DNA of 64,000 nt from Podocnemis expansa (GCA_007922195.1 ML682029.1:3040636-3104635), one strand, 5' to 3'; positions 22,124-33,643 are shown, counted from the first letter of the stretch. Numbers and translations are program-made. Notes: generated from the sequence alone by a model not told the origin.

Positions 22124-23742
22124 TACACTGGGAACCTGCAGGTACAAAACGGGATACCTGTGGGTGCTGCACCCCCATCCACCAAGAAACCCCTGGTTAC
22201 TCAGGCAGCTTGGCTGAGCTGCTGGCTGGTTCATGTTCCTCTGTTACTTTTAGCCCGCTGGCTTGTGCAAAGGTAGGAGCAGTGTGTCTGTGTGAGCTGT
22301 GAATCCCCCTGACACTCAAGCCCTTTGTTCCTGGTCGCTGGCCTCACTGCCCAGCCCAGTTAGATGGTTTTTCTCATGCTGCTTTATCACCAGGCCAAAT
22401 TCACCCCATTATAAATCCACCGAAGGCAGCAGTTGCATCTGAGATGAGTTTGCTCGCTTGTCTCTAGACCCGCATCAAGCGTTTCGCATGATTTCCCCTT
22501 CCTCTGGGAATTTCACCCAGGTCAGACTGGCTATAGGGACACGGGGTTTCCAACTGGGAAAAGGAGGTCCCATAAAATGGGACCCGCCAGTTCAAACCCT
22601 CACTCCCATCCCATCCCTTTGACACCAGGGTAAAACCACCATGGCACTGCAAGAGCTGCTCCTGGTTTACACTGATGCCAACGAAATCAGAGCCAGACCG
22701 GGGTCTGAGAGCGAGCCTTGGTTTCCTGGGCCTCCTTTCTAGTTTGACTTCTGCCTTTTGTTTCCAAGGTACAGTGCTACGTGTCTTGCAGAAAAGAGAG
22801 AGGGTTGGAAATCTTGATGAATGGGCTTAACTCAGCTGCTGGAATCAGTTGCCATGTCACAGGCCCTGACATTGCAAAGCACACCTGGAAGCTCACATCT
22901 ATCCCCTGCGAGGTTGCCAGGACTGTCCCAATAGCATAGAATGAGCATGCACCAGGCCCAACATTTGCAAACGGCTCAGCGATGCCAAGATGAAAGGTGC
23001 TGAATCAATGTCACTCCTTTATGCAGCAAGGCTGGACTTTCAAGGACCATTTGGTTCATCTAAGAAGCTCATGCAGATTTTTCTGTCACTTCACTCGCTC
23101 CCTGATTTTGTTTCCCTGCAGTCCAGGAGCAATAGGGCCGTTCTCAGCTAGATGGTTTGGAAGCTAGTGTTTGGGCCGTGGAATGCTAATGGAAAAACAG
23201 GCGCTGGCTGTGTTTGTTTTATTCTGAAAATAGATGCGCAGGAGCCAGAAAAAGTGAACTTCCTTCATATAATCCTAGCTGTTCCCAGGCGGCTCTTGAA
23301 ACCGGGGGAGTGTGTGTGAATGCGTGAGAGGAAGGGATATTTTCATAATTCTCAGCTGAAAAACAATGTGTGGCTGAGTTTGGAGAGGGCAAAGACTATT
23401 TTCGGTATAGATAGTCTTAAAGAAGAAAGATGAACCTGGGAGTGCCGGCAAATCCTGGCATTCACAAAGGCTATTGGGTTTAACACAATAGCAACCTTGC
23501 CATGCATTTCAACACCCCCTCAAACATTCAAGAAGTCACTCTAGACTGCGTAGGTGTGTCACTTAGTTTCACTGACAAACAATCAATTAACTCAGGTTGT
23601 CTTGAAAATGGGCAGATGTTTACTGCTATAGTGAACCTGACTTGAGTTTCCAGTTTGTAACCACACCCCTCACCAGGTGAGATTTGCATTGTTTTGGATC
23701 TTGAAACAAAAATGGTTCTATCTTTCTAAGGGTGGTTGATAT
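22121..23742. other. unassigned intergenic sequence
   Basis: No gene or repeat boundary recognised. Confidence 0.4.
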
Positions 23743-23921
23743 CAGGGCCGTAACTACAGTGGGGCTAATGGGGCTTTGCCCCAGGCGTGCTGGAGTGGCT
23801 CAATAGAGCCGCTCATTTAAAAGGTGCGTTTTGCAGCGCTGGCCCCAAGCGCCGCTAATGGCAAGGGGTGCGTTCTGATCGGAACGAGCCCCGGGCAGCG
23901 AAACAGCATGTTACGGCTCTG
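23743..23921. mobile_element. 179-bp non-autonomous hAT element, copy A
   Basis: Begins CAGGGCCGTAACTAC and ends GTTACGGCTCTG, so the ends are inverted repeats. An exact 8-bp TSD, GTTGATAT, flanks it (23735-23742, 23922-23929). Non-coding. A same-length relative is at 54982-55160. Confidence 0.9.
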
Positions 23922-23929
23922 GTTGATAT

Positions 23930-25174
23930 CACGGGCCCTGAAACGCATGGCCGTCCTTGAGAGCCTACCATCACCAGGAAGCACGGGGCTCTAGCCCTGC
24001 CTTTCCCTGTTCTTCCCACCTCCCTGCTGGTAAAGGCACACAAGTGAGACCCTTACGGTGACTGCGGAGAGGGGTGTGGGACTGGGGTGAAGGTGGAAGA
24101 GGGCAGGGCTCAGCGTGGAACAGAGGTGGGACGTGAGGAGGGGCTGGGAGCAGCTGGGGACCTGGCCGTCCCCACGGGAAGCTCCACTGACCACCTATCT
24201 ATCAATCAATCAATCTATCTATCTATCAATCTATCTATCATATCCCCAAAACAGAGAGATTGGCTTAAAATGCATGAGATTTGACAACAAATATGTCCTA
24301 TTCCTGTTATTTGCCTTTTTGGGGGTTCAGCATTTCTCAGCTGGCGTTCCATGGAGCACGAGGTAGTGGAGGTGATCTGAAACCAACCCTCCCCGATAGG
24401 TGGGCATGACACCTGAGTAGGGAGGGGAGCAGGTGAGGGAGATTTAAAATACAACCTACGCTGCTGCCTCGCTCTTTTGCTGCAGCTGGAGCATTTTAAA
24501 TTTCCCACTGCTGTTACCATTGACTGAAATCGCTTGGACATAACTTCTATGGTAAGACTTTCTTTCACAAACCTTATGCCAAGAACAAGTTAACATGAAG
24601 GCCCAAAATTCTCATGAAAACTTGAGAAATATCATTCTCAGTTTTAACTTGTGTGCATAATAATTGCATATCTATTTTTTAGAAATAAATGGCTGTTATA
24701 GTTGTAAAATTGTATTTAATTCAGTTTCCAGAATTGTTTTTGCAGAAATGCATACGATGCAGATATTATAAACATTATGTCTGGTAGATGCTGATTTTTT
24801 GGGGCAAGTTTTCATTAGGTGGTCTGTGTAAAGTACTTAATAGCTTTAGATGTTTCCCAGTCCACCAGGATCACATTTTCAAGCTTTTCTCTGCACCCAA
24901 AAGGCCTACAATCTTACTTTATTTTTTAAACAGCATGCAGATTGTTCCAGAAACTGAGGATTTGAGATAACCACCAAACGCGCTGAAGCTTGGGATGACA
25001 TTGTAAAAGTTGGCAACATCGCCCGTTTAAACATATAGGCCTAAAATCTGCTTCTTCCCATTCTCTTTGACAAACGATGGTGAAAGATACTACATGATAC
25101 CCTCCATGCTTCAGGACAACGCTTTTCTTCCTTTGTACCTCCTCGTCCCTCACTTCTGTCTGTAGGTGAGGAAA
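23930..25174. other. unassigned sequence with (ATCT/ATCA)n
   Basis: A tetranucleotide repeat of ATCA and ATCT units lies at about 24195-24240. The rest is AT-rich and unrecognised. The 24.9-25.17 kb part may be 5' PLE sequence too decayed to read. Confidence 0.45.
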
Positions 25175-25915
25175 GACAGCCCACTAACCTTAAACAGATA
25201 CTCACCACTGCTCCAGACCCAACAACAGAAACATTAAAGCAGGCACATCTCCCTGCAACAAACCACGCTGCCAGCTCTGTCCACATATCTGCACTAAAGA
25301 CACCATAGGACCTAATGAAGCCAGCTACTCCATCAAAGGGTTCTTCACCTGCTCATCCACCAATGTGATTGATGTCATCATGTGCCAGAAATTTCCCAAC
25401 ACCTTATACCTTGTTCAAACAGCACAGTCTCTGGGCAAAAGAATAAATGGGCACAAAACTGACATCAGAAATCACGACGTGCAAAAACCATTTGCTGAGC
25501 ATGTCCATCTTTCTAATCACTCTATGGATGATGTGTTAACGACTGTGCTCAAGAAAGCCAATGGGACATCAAGACTTCAAAGAGAAACAGCTGAATCAGA
25601 ATTGCTATGCAGATTTGATTGTGTGAAAGCAGGATTAAATCATAACTATGGCTTCTTTTCCCATTACAACAGGTAATTTGACTTCACCCTCCTCTATGTG
25701 CTGTTTCCGAGTGTTTGAATCTTAACAACTGCTCTGCTTTGCTGTTACTGTGTGACCTGAATCCATGTCTTACACGCCCTTGCATTTATTTTCATCCCAT
25801 TCTGTAAGCTTCCCCATCTTCAGAGCATCTCACAAAGTGGGATTTTCTCCCACGAAAGCTCATGTGATAAATAAATCTGTTAGTCTTTAAGTGCCACAGG
25901 ACTCCTTGCTTCTAG
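25175..25915 (+). pseudogene. Penelope-like element: GIY-YIG remnant plus 3' UTR
   Basis: The plus strand encodes a decayed PLE C-terminus. A Gln-Pro-Thr-Asn-Leu-Lys-Gln-Ile-Leu segment at about 25178 leads, after a frameshift, to a frame open from 25194 to 25676. That frame has a Cys cluster (CNKPRCQLCPHIC), then Ser-Tyr-Ser-Ile-Lys-Gly-Phe-Phe-Thr-Cys and a degenerate GIY-YIG nuclease (VID and YLV in place of the GIY and YIG strands, then RINGHKTDIRN). PLEs carry a reverse transcriptase with this endonuclease at the C-terminus. Here the RT is not recognisable upstream. The 3' UTR (25677-25915) contains the hairpin and tail shared by every short PLE end in the window, which identifies those fragments. 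Its hammerhead core reads CTCACAA and should be inactive. Confidence 0.8.
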
Positions 25916-26070
25916 GGAGGTTGTATACTCTCCGTCCTTGGAGATTTTTTAAGAGCGGGTAAGACAAACGCCTGTCAAGGGTGGTCTATAATACTTAGTC
26001 TTGTCATAAGTGCAGGGGACTGGACTACAGGACCTCTCGAGATCCCTTCCAGACCTTCGATTCCATGGTC
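25916..26070 (+). mobile_element. CR1 3' tail
   Basis: Directly abuts the PLE tail. GGGTGGTCTATAATACTTAG, GGGGACTGGACTACAGGACC and ATCCCTTCCAGACCTTCGAT form a CR1 3' end. Confidence 0.75.
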
Positions 26071-27670
26071 TTGATCCATGTCTTTGCCCAAACCCCAGTT
26101 TTCAGTGAGACCTAGTTTCCAGCCTTTCCCTTTATGTAATTTTCTGATTGCAAGCAGGTGGTGAAGAAAACAGATTAGAAGAGGATTGCATGAGAGAAGG
26201 GAAAAGAACTATTTATTGAAACGCGGCTACAATTTGGAATGGATTTGGAGCCAACTGTGCCTTGAGCAGATTCCTTTGAAAATAAATATCTAAGTGAACT
26301 TGTCAGCAGCTCAACAACAACAGAAGGGAAATGTTTTCTGCTAGGAAAAAAGAAGTCCAGAGGCAAAAACTGTACCAAGATCTGGGGGGGCTACACCTGT
26401 CTGGCAACTGCATGGCTTTAAATGTTGTATTGTTATACAATATTTATGGGAACACCGCATGCCAAGGCCACATAATGGAGTCATTTTCAAAGGGCCCATG
26501 AGTTTACTAGACATTGATTCAGTCACGTGGTTTTGCCCATTCTCTGTGTTAAAAACCTTCCATTCCCCATCAAAGGCCTGGCTCACCAGTATAAATCCAT
26601 TTGAGTCAGTGGTTTGTCTGTTCGGGTTTAAAAAAAAATCGGTGTAACTGAGAGCTGAACTGAGCCCAATATGAGCAAATAAAAAATAACAACAAAAAAA
26701 TCCCCAAGCTGGTGTTGGGGGTGGAGGAGAATTGTTTTGAGAGCTTTCTTCCACTAGCATACCAGAGTCACTACAATGGAGCTGCTCCTTGGAGAGCCAC
26801 ACTACCACAAATAAGACGAAGGGGTCACCATCACTTCCTAAATTTCTTTAGAGGGTGTATTGGACCTCAGAGAGATTTCCTGTGACAGCTCAAGCCCTTG
26901 TTCAGTCTTTCGGTCAGGAATATTTTCAGGAGGAATCTCCAACTATTACAAAAGCCAATCCTCCCATTCTATCTGCCCTCTAAATTATAGTGGGCTGACC
27001 CTTGGCTCCAGCCAGCCTGGCATTCATGCATCTGCTAATGTCCTTCTGATTCTAAGGGACGCTATTCAGATTAGCTGCCACACTCATCACCAGGGTACCG
27101 AGGCGTCCATTGTGGCAACTGGCTTTGCTGGAGTTGGAATCCGCCATTGAGTTAGTTGTGAATATGAATGGCCATGTACCAAAGCCCAGCCATTCCCCTG
27201 TGTGGCCCCCAAGTTAACTTTAGAGACCTCAGCCAGTGAAAAGCACACACAATGTTTGCAAACGGGTGGTATGAGGGAGGAAAAGGACAATGTTAGTGAC
27301 ATTCAACAGATGTACGGTGTCTGCCATCTCAGTTCTCCCTGCCACCTGGCAGAGGAGGGTATAAAGTATTACACTTTTTTGCACAAGCAGTGCAAACAAA
27401 GCACCTTGGACAGGCAAGAAATGTAAAGGCTCCATCATGAATGAGTGGCTGCTCCGGGACTAGCATCCAAGACTCCGGACACCAGTCTCCTTTTGAACTG
27501 CCAAGCGACTGGGCCTCCTGTAGATTATCCTGCCTCCCATACTTGGAGGAAGTTTGAATGTCTGCAAGTCCATAGCCCTTTGGCAGTAGGACAGAAGTGT
27601 CTGCGGGAGAGTTAGAAGTCAAGCAATGACTCCTGTATCAGAAGTTTAACACAGTCACTAAGAAACATCT
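26071..27670. other. unassigned intergenic sequence
   Basis: No gene or element recognised. It lies downstream (3' side) of the minus-strand calmodulin pseudogene. Confidence 0.4.
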
Positions 27671-28119
27671 TCACTTTGAGACCATCATCCTCACGTACTC
27701 CTCATAGTTGACTTGCCCATCGCTATCAGCCTTGGCCTCCGTGATCATCATCTCCACCTCCTCATCTGTCAGCTTCTCACCAATGTTGGTCATGACATGC
27801 CGGTACTCCTCCATGCTGCCAGAGCCGTTCCCATCTTTGTTGAACACCCAGAAGGCTCCTTGGATCTCCTTCTTGCTGTCTGTGTCCCTCGTCTTCCTCA
27901 CCATCATGGACAGGAATTCAGGGAAGTCGACTGTGCCGCTTCTGTTGGCGTCCACTCACCAATCATGTCTTGGAGTTCAGCCTCAATAGGGTCCTGCCCC
28001 AGGGACCACATGACAGTTCCCAGCTCTCTGATGGCGATGGTCCTGTCCCTGTCTTTATCAAAGAGCAAGAAGGTTTCTTTGAACTCTGCGATCTGCTCCT
28101 CCATCAGCTGGTTGGCCAT
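27671..28119 (-). pseudogene. CALML3-like pseudogene (frameshifted calmodulin copy)
   Basis: A collinear copy of the calmodulin-like gene at 40.7 kb, with no introns. It spans 449 bp from ATG to stop against 450 bp in the intact copy. The missing base is one A of AA near 27954 (plus strand), in EF-hand 2, where the first frame (27904-28119) gives way to the second (27671-27955). Loop 1 has Gly-to-Arg at positions 4 and 6. Loop 3 starts with Asn and has Gly at position 8. Loop 4 starts with Lys instead of the calcium-binding Asp. The start context (AGC before ATGG) is kept. The loop damage argues for a real pseudogene rather than a sequencing error alone. Alternatively it could be a fast-evolving calmodulin-like skin protein (CALML5 type) with one base miscalled. 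Confidence 0.85.
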
Positions 28120-28380
28120 GCTGGTGCTTTCTCAGTGTCTGTGCCTGCCCGCTCGCAGGAACAATGCATGCTCTGGTTCTGCTTCAGGTTTGCAGGTAGC
28201 CAACCAGTGGAGAAATCTCCTTTCACTCCTTGCCTTGGGATGAAACAATGTCCAAGAGAAAGAGAGTGATACACAGCTCACACTTTTCATTGGTGCAAAT
28301 TGAGTCATGGAGAGAAATGAGACCATCCATCCACACCCTCTTCATTACCTAAGTGCCAGAACCTGTCCAGACAGGAGCTG
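28120..28380 (-). repeat. duplicated upstream region shared with CALML3
   Basis: Immediately upstream of the pseudogene start, blocks match the region upstream of the intact gene: CATGCTGG next to the start, CCCGCTCGC near 28150 (compare 41187), and CATCCACACCCTCT at about 28328 (compare 41309) followed by similar sequence. This places the duplication junction beyond the coding region. Confidence 0.65.
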
Positions 28381-28454
28381 AGAAAGCTGGAACAAGATAC
28401 ATGGGCAGAGGAGTAAAAGACAAACACGAATACACACAAAGACTAACAGTCAAA

Positions 28455-28545
28455 AATGGCACAGGCCAAAGCCCCAGGGGGTTGGACTTGATGATCTCAT
28501 GAGGTCCCTTCCAACCCTATGATTCGATTCTATTCGATTTTACTG
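28455..28545 (+). mobile_element. CR1 3' tail
   Basis: GGGGGTTGGACTTGATGATC, GAGGTCCCTTCCAACCCTAT and a terminal ATTCGATTCTATTCGATT repeat, as expected for the short 3' repeats of CR1. Confidence 0.85.
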
Positions 28546-28674
28546 AGCCACCTCTTTAGTGCCAACGGGTAAACTGTGCTCCTTGCTGAGTGGCTTTAGG
28601 AAGGCAGGCCTTGGCCTGAATTGGGCACAGATCGTGTCTGGGTAAGACAGGCACTGTCCGCAGAAAAGTGATCA

Positions 28675-28800
28675 TAAAATCATAAAAGAGCAGGGTTGGA
28701 AGGAACCCCAGGAGGTCATCTTGTCCTATCTATTCTGCTCAAAGCAGGGGCCAACCGCAGCTAAATCAAGGAAAATCAACCTTCCTGGTTTAAATGCTAG
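28675..28800 (-). mobile_element. CR1 3' end
   Basis: ATCATAAAATCATAAAAGAG, GGGTTGGAAGGAACCCCAGG and CAAAGCAGGGGCCAACC. The terminal repeat unit is at the left, so this copy points away from the plus-strand tail at 28.5 kb. Confidence 0.75.
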
Positions 28801-30364
28801 AAATGAACTTCAGCTCTTTGCCAAGGGCCACATGCCGCTGAGTCTCACATTAGCCCCTTTAAATGATACATGGGCCTGTGTGTCCTCAATGAAGGGGTGA
28901 ATTACCTCCTTTTATAGGAGTTTATTGGTATTGAATCCTGTGCATCCTCTCTTTTCACTGCCACCCCATCTTTGCTCTTTGCTTTGACATGGAGCAGAGA
29001 GTTAGACTCACTGGAACAGGAGCAGTCAGGCCATTGTGTACAGTGGGACGTGTCACTGCACGACAGCAGCCTAGTTAAAGGTGGGTCTGAGTGGGCCAGG
29101 GCCCACCCAAGCTCTGCGTAGCTACCTGTAGAGGTCTCTCTGCTGGTGCTTGCCACTTGACTTCCCAAACTTCCTGCCTCTAATCACGTGGGTGGAAGCA
29201 GAAAGTTCGTTTTTCAACAGGTCCGTGCCAGTCAGTCAGAGGCCATGCCAGAAGAACAGGTCCCACTACTTTTCAGTCACAAGCCTGATTTCCTTGTACA
29301 AGCATTGTCCATCCAAGGCAGTGGATATGCCAGTCTCTACTACATCAAACAGCTGGTGGATGAGCGCGAGGTCTGGCTGAGGGGTGGGGAGCAGTAACGC
29401 TGTTGAAGCAAATCCCTGTGCTAGAACAGAGATGCACAGAGTTTCTTGTGTGTTATCATCAGCCCAGCTCATGAAGCCTAAGGGCTTGTCTACAAGGAGA
29501 AGTTATCCCAGAATAAAGTGAGGTGTGAATTTAACTCACTTTAGCTATTCTTGGATAGCTCCCAGTGGGTTTGGGAATAGTTTATTCTTCCATAGCTATT
29601 TAGGTCAACTCCCTCATGTATTCAAGTCCTTCTTTCAAGAGTGGGGCATTTTGCTGGCAATTAAAGTCTGGAGCATGAGACCTTTTGAACCTCCAGTCAG
29701 TTGCAAAATTTCAGGGAATGCCCTACCTCGCCATCAGTGCGCAGAACCTCTTGGATTTGGGTGAACATAAGAAAAAAAAGAAAGGGAGGAAGGTGGGGGA
29801 GGGTGACAATAACACACCTCTAGCGTGTCTGGTGTCTCATTAGCGGAGCCAACAACTTCAGACACCTTGGATCTGTAGCTCAAAGCACCGGCTAAAGGCA
29901 GCCATTAATGCCTTCCAACGTACCAACCCTCCATCTCCACCCTGCCCACACGCCTAATGGAGATTAAAATGCCAGCAGCCTCCTGAACGAGAAAGAAAAG
30001 AAAAAAAGGAAAAAGAAGGAAAATAAGAATGGGGAGGGCAAACCCAAAGGGGCCCAGCTTGAGAAAAGGGGAGAGTATGGGACCTTGATATGGGATGGGC
30101 GGGAGAAATGTGGAGGAAGGCTGGAGAAGGGGCCAATGAGCGCACACAGAGACCCTGTTATGAAGGGAAAAAGCGGGGTATCATGGCAGAGGGAATTGGG
30201 GGATGGGGAAGAGGGATGAAGGGGTTTCAGGGAGTCCCTGAAACAGAGCTGATGAGGGAGGTACATAGGGGGTGGAGAATGGAGGGACCAAGGTTCATGG
30301 GTGTGCTATGGGCTCGACCAACAGACATAGTGAATTGTCCAACCTCTAATTAATATGATTGTTG
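28801..30364. other. unassigned; MITE-like end and purine-rich tract
   Basis: GGGCTTGTCTACAAGGAG at 29492 may be one end of a TCTACA MITE. A purine-rich low-complexity tract lies at about 29985-30035, with G-rich sequence to 30300. No gene is supported. Confidence 0.4.
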
Positions 30365-30450
30365 CTTGCTATTTGTGTAGTCATAGCACCTCAGAGCCTC
30401 AGGCACAGACAGGCGCCCCATTGTGCTAGGAGCTGTACAAATCCAGGAAA
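30365..30450 (+). mobile_element. SINE tail fragment
   Basis: ATAGCACCTCAGAGCCTCAG then CCCCATTGTGCTAGGAGCTG and TACAAATCCAGG match the conserved tail of a common sauropsid SINE. Confidence 0.6.
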
Positions 30451-31333
30451 ACACAAAAAGCAGCTTGCTTTGTGTCTTTTGAGAAAATTGGGCTCCCTTA
30501 GCACTTAACCCAGGACACTTCCCAACCTGAGCTGGGCAATGCAGGTCTTTCTACACAATGGACAAGAGCGCCTCAATGCCAGTGTCCCCCTTGGACCGTG
30601 AGGAAGAAAAGATCAGGGTCTGATTCCATGCTCAGACCTGCAGGTGTCTCTAGTCTGACGTTGCCCCATATATAAGGCGAGTCTTCTCTGGAAGATGTTT
30701 TGGATGCTGCTTCATGGTCTGGTGCCTTGCCCAACATTCGCTAATCAGGACATTACCTGCATTCATAAGAGATTTTTCCATCAAGCTGTTTGTGTTCCTG
30801 CTGCTGATTTCACTAGATCCTTGAACAATCCTTGCTAGCACTGACCGTGATGCACCCCAGACATTTTGACTGAGGATGAAAACAAAAGTTGAAATATTGC
30901 AATTGGCTGGGGGGGGCGGGGGGTGGGATATTTCAATGTCCATCCAGCTGAGTGTGGACTAAATGCTCAGCCTCTTTAGACTAAGACTCCTAACCCTCCA
31001 TTGAAAGCAGGAGAGCTGTGCCTCGGGTTACAGGTTCTTATTACGGTTCAGATCCTCCAAAAAGCTTGCCAAATTCCTCTGGCCCACGCAAGACTGTGAG
31101 GGCCTCTGGTTCCAGAGGAATAACTTGAATCCATCTGCATGCATCACCAAGGAACAGTAAGCAGGAGCCCCGTGGCTGTTGCTTTGTTGGCCACCTTTCA
31201 GCTTCTTAATTTCTTTTTGACAAACAAGCACATCAGGGTGCATCTATGAAAATGCCACTTGCATGGTGAAGCTTTTTCCTAGGGCTGACCGAAAAACTGG
31301 CCACATTTTCTTCTCCTCATCCACGCCAGTCAC
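30451..31333. other. unassigned intergenic sequence
   Basis: A poly-G run occurs near 30909. No gene or element recognised. Confidence 0.4.
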
Positions 31334-31343
31334 AGATGGTTCA

Positions 31344-31470
31344 GCGTTCCAAAGGGGCAGCCGTGTTAGTCTAGTAAAGCAAGGAGTCTTGTGGCACTGA
31401 AAGACTAACAGATTTATTTATCACATGAGCTTTCGTGGGAGAAAATCCCACCTTGTCAGATGCTTTGAAG
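31344..31470 (-). mobile_element. 5'-truncated PLE with 10-bp TSD
   Basis: A 127-bp PLE 3' end flanked by an exact AGATGGTTCA duplication (31334-31343 and 31471-31480). It runs from the terminus AAAGGGGCAGCCGTGTTAG through the tail and hairpin and stops just upstream of the ribozyme core. This is what target-primed reverse transcription with early termination would give. The ribozyme core on the minus strand is CTGACAA (G8 lost). Confidence 0.88.
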
Positions 31471-31781
31471 AGATGGTTCAAAGAGCGCTCTATCTTTCTG
31501 TTGGCATGAGCCAGAAGTAAACCAGTTCCAGTGGTTTCATGTGGAGGGGGGCAATTTCACAGTGGAAATGGCCACAATGTGATTTAAAAATAAAGCAGTG
31601 AGGGCATGGTTCACAAGCACCCCTTTTTGCTAGTCCAGGCTTCGGCGATCTTTGCTGACCCCAATGCTGGCCTTTTCTCCCTGATTCTCAGCCAGGGCGG
31701 ATGGCCCCCTCTCCTGAAAAAATGTGGCAGCCTCCTGAAAATTCAGCAGGGCCCAGGGCTGGCATGGGGGGTGGTCATACT

Positions 31782-32060
31782 TCCTAGGCATGCCACAGAA
31801 AGAGGCCATCCGGAGTGGCTCTTCTTTGTGGCACGCCTGAGGATGGGGGGTCCCAGGTATGCCGCAGAAAGAAGCTGCCTGGAGTGGCTCCTGTTGGTTG
31901 CAGAGAGGAGCCACTTCAGGCAGCTTTCTTGTGTGATGTGTGGGGACATGGGCATGGAGAAGACCTCTTGTGCCCCAGCTACACCTGAAAAAAGCCATCC
32001 TGGGTGGCTTCCAGTGGCAGGATGGCAATTTCTGTTGCACTGAAGAGGGAGCCATGAGCC
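31782..32060. repeat. diverged tandem repeat, about 68 bp
   Basis: GGCATGCCACAGAAAGAGGC at 31788 and GGTATGCCGCAGAAAGAAGC at 31856 start two units 68 bp apart, each followed by GGAGTGGCTC. A weaker third unit, around GAAAAAAGCCATCCTGGGTG, lies near 31987. Confidence 0.55.
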
Positions 32061-32191
32061 GCTCTGAATGAGCTCACGAGAATCCTCTGCAATCACCTTG
32101 ATGAAAAACATTGGGAACAGCAGTGTGCTAGGCCCTTGGTTCTTTCCCCGGCTGCCAAATGAGCATTAAAACAGATTGCAAATTAATTGAG

Positions 32192-32460
32192 GCCCTGGCT
32201 ACACCTAAAACGGGGGTCAACCTAGCTATGACCCGTAGAGGGTGTGAAAAAATTCATCCCACCCTGATAGACATGGTTAAGTGGCAACGTAGACCCCGCA
32301 GTGGAAGATTTCTGCCGTTGACCCAGCTACTTAGCTACCACCTCTTGGGTGTGTTACACCAGCAACAGAGAAACGCTTCCTATCACTGTAGCAAGTGTCT
32401 GTGTGCCACTTATGTGTTGTGGACACACCTAGACGCTTGTAGGACCAGCTTGCTCGCTTC
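32192..32460. mobile_element. MITE, TCTACA-end family (longest copy)
   Basis: GCCCTGGCTACACCTAAAAC, GGGGTCAACCTAGCTATGAC and GGTGTGAAAAAATTCATCCC, then a self-complementary centre with CGTAGACCCCGC and GTTGACCCAGCTACTTAGCT. The right part holds TGTAGCAAGTGTCTGTG. It is a known style of abundant turtle MITE with internal inverted segments. Non-coding. Confidence 0.6.
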
Positions 32461-33635
32461 TTTTCCATGCCACAGCGAAGGCGGGAGGTGACAGGGATAG
32501 GAGAGGAGCTGGAGGTGGGTCAGGAATGGGCTGAAGGGGAAGAAGCCAGCGAATTATTCTGAAAGCTGAACAGTGGAGTCCCTAAAGGCTCAGCCTGGCC
32601 ATGGTCTCATATTTTTATTCATGAGCCTGGCCAAAAAGCAGGAGCATGGCCATGAAATCTGCTGATGGCAGGCAGCTGGGAGGCACCGTCCAGACACATC
32701 GAGAGGGGATCAATGGCTGGCTTGGGCTGGGGTGGCTAAGTGGATTCTCCTGGGCTGGGATGTACAGGGGGGGTCAGATGAGATGAGCTGGCAGCAGGGA
32801 CGTTGGTCGATGCCACAGAAAATCATTTGGAGCATAACCCTGGGCCCACCTGCCCGAAACCATGCTCTCCCCCACACCCCACACAGTGCTCCCACCCCCA
32901 ACCATGCCATCCCCTGCGCTCCCAACCCCCTAAGTGCACCAGCCAGGGGACAATCCAGCATGCTGCCACCAGTCCCGGGCTGGCTCCTGCAAGCCTTGAG
33001 TCCTGGCCAGGGGCTGGCTCGGCAGCTCATGCCACCGATTGCTCCTGCAGCGACAGTCCCGGGTCCCAGCCACTGCCACCCTTGACCCAGGGCCAGCTGC
33101 TGGCCCCCCGTCCCCCACCTGGGGCTGCCCGAGGCCAGTCACTGCCTCCCTTTTTCTGAGAGGAGGGGTTTAAATTTCTCGCCTCTTCTCTTGCTCTGCA
33201 CCACGTGCCTCAGTTATCTGCTCCAGAGCACGAGACTTAAAAGAGCTGGATGCTGCTGGGTTGCTCTAGCTCCTCCCAGGCAGGCGTGGGGGAGCTCAGG
33301 GCAGCGCAGGCTCTCTGTCGGGACGCGGGGCACTGGCTGGGGCACTTGGGGCCCATGCCCTGCCTTTGGCTGGTGCCAGCAACCCTGCTGGGTGGCAATT
33401 CATTCCAGCCTTGCTCTTTATGTGATTAGCCTGTACTAGGGCGGGAGAAGGTGTAGGCAATCTCCTCTCTTGCCCCCCCACCCTGAAAGCCCCCAAAAGA
33501 GCAGAAGGGCAGATTTGCTACTCTGGGCTGGAGAGAGTGTGTGTGCATGTCTGGAGGGGGTGGATGCAAAATCAAGTTTTTGAGGACACTGGGGTCCCAG
33601 CGCCATGGGGTTAGAAAGCTTGGGATTCATGGCTA
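32461..33635. other. C-rich unassigned sequence
   Basis: 32850-33130 is C-rich and yields long but meaningless open frames on both strands. No gene recognised. Confidence 0.4.
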
Positions 33636-33643
33636 GCCATGTA

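Noticed and set aside
27671..28119. Processed retrocopy of calmodulin
   Set aside because: Similarity extends at least 200 bp upstream of the start, and no poly(A) tract or target duplication is seen.
27713..28243. 176-codon plus-strand frame opposite the calmodulin pseudogene
   Set aside because: Antisense shadow of calmodulin codons.
32710..33159. Long overlapping frames in a C-rich stretch
   Set aside because: No domain, similar lengths on both strands; composition artefact.
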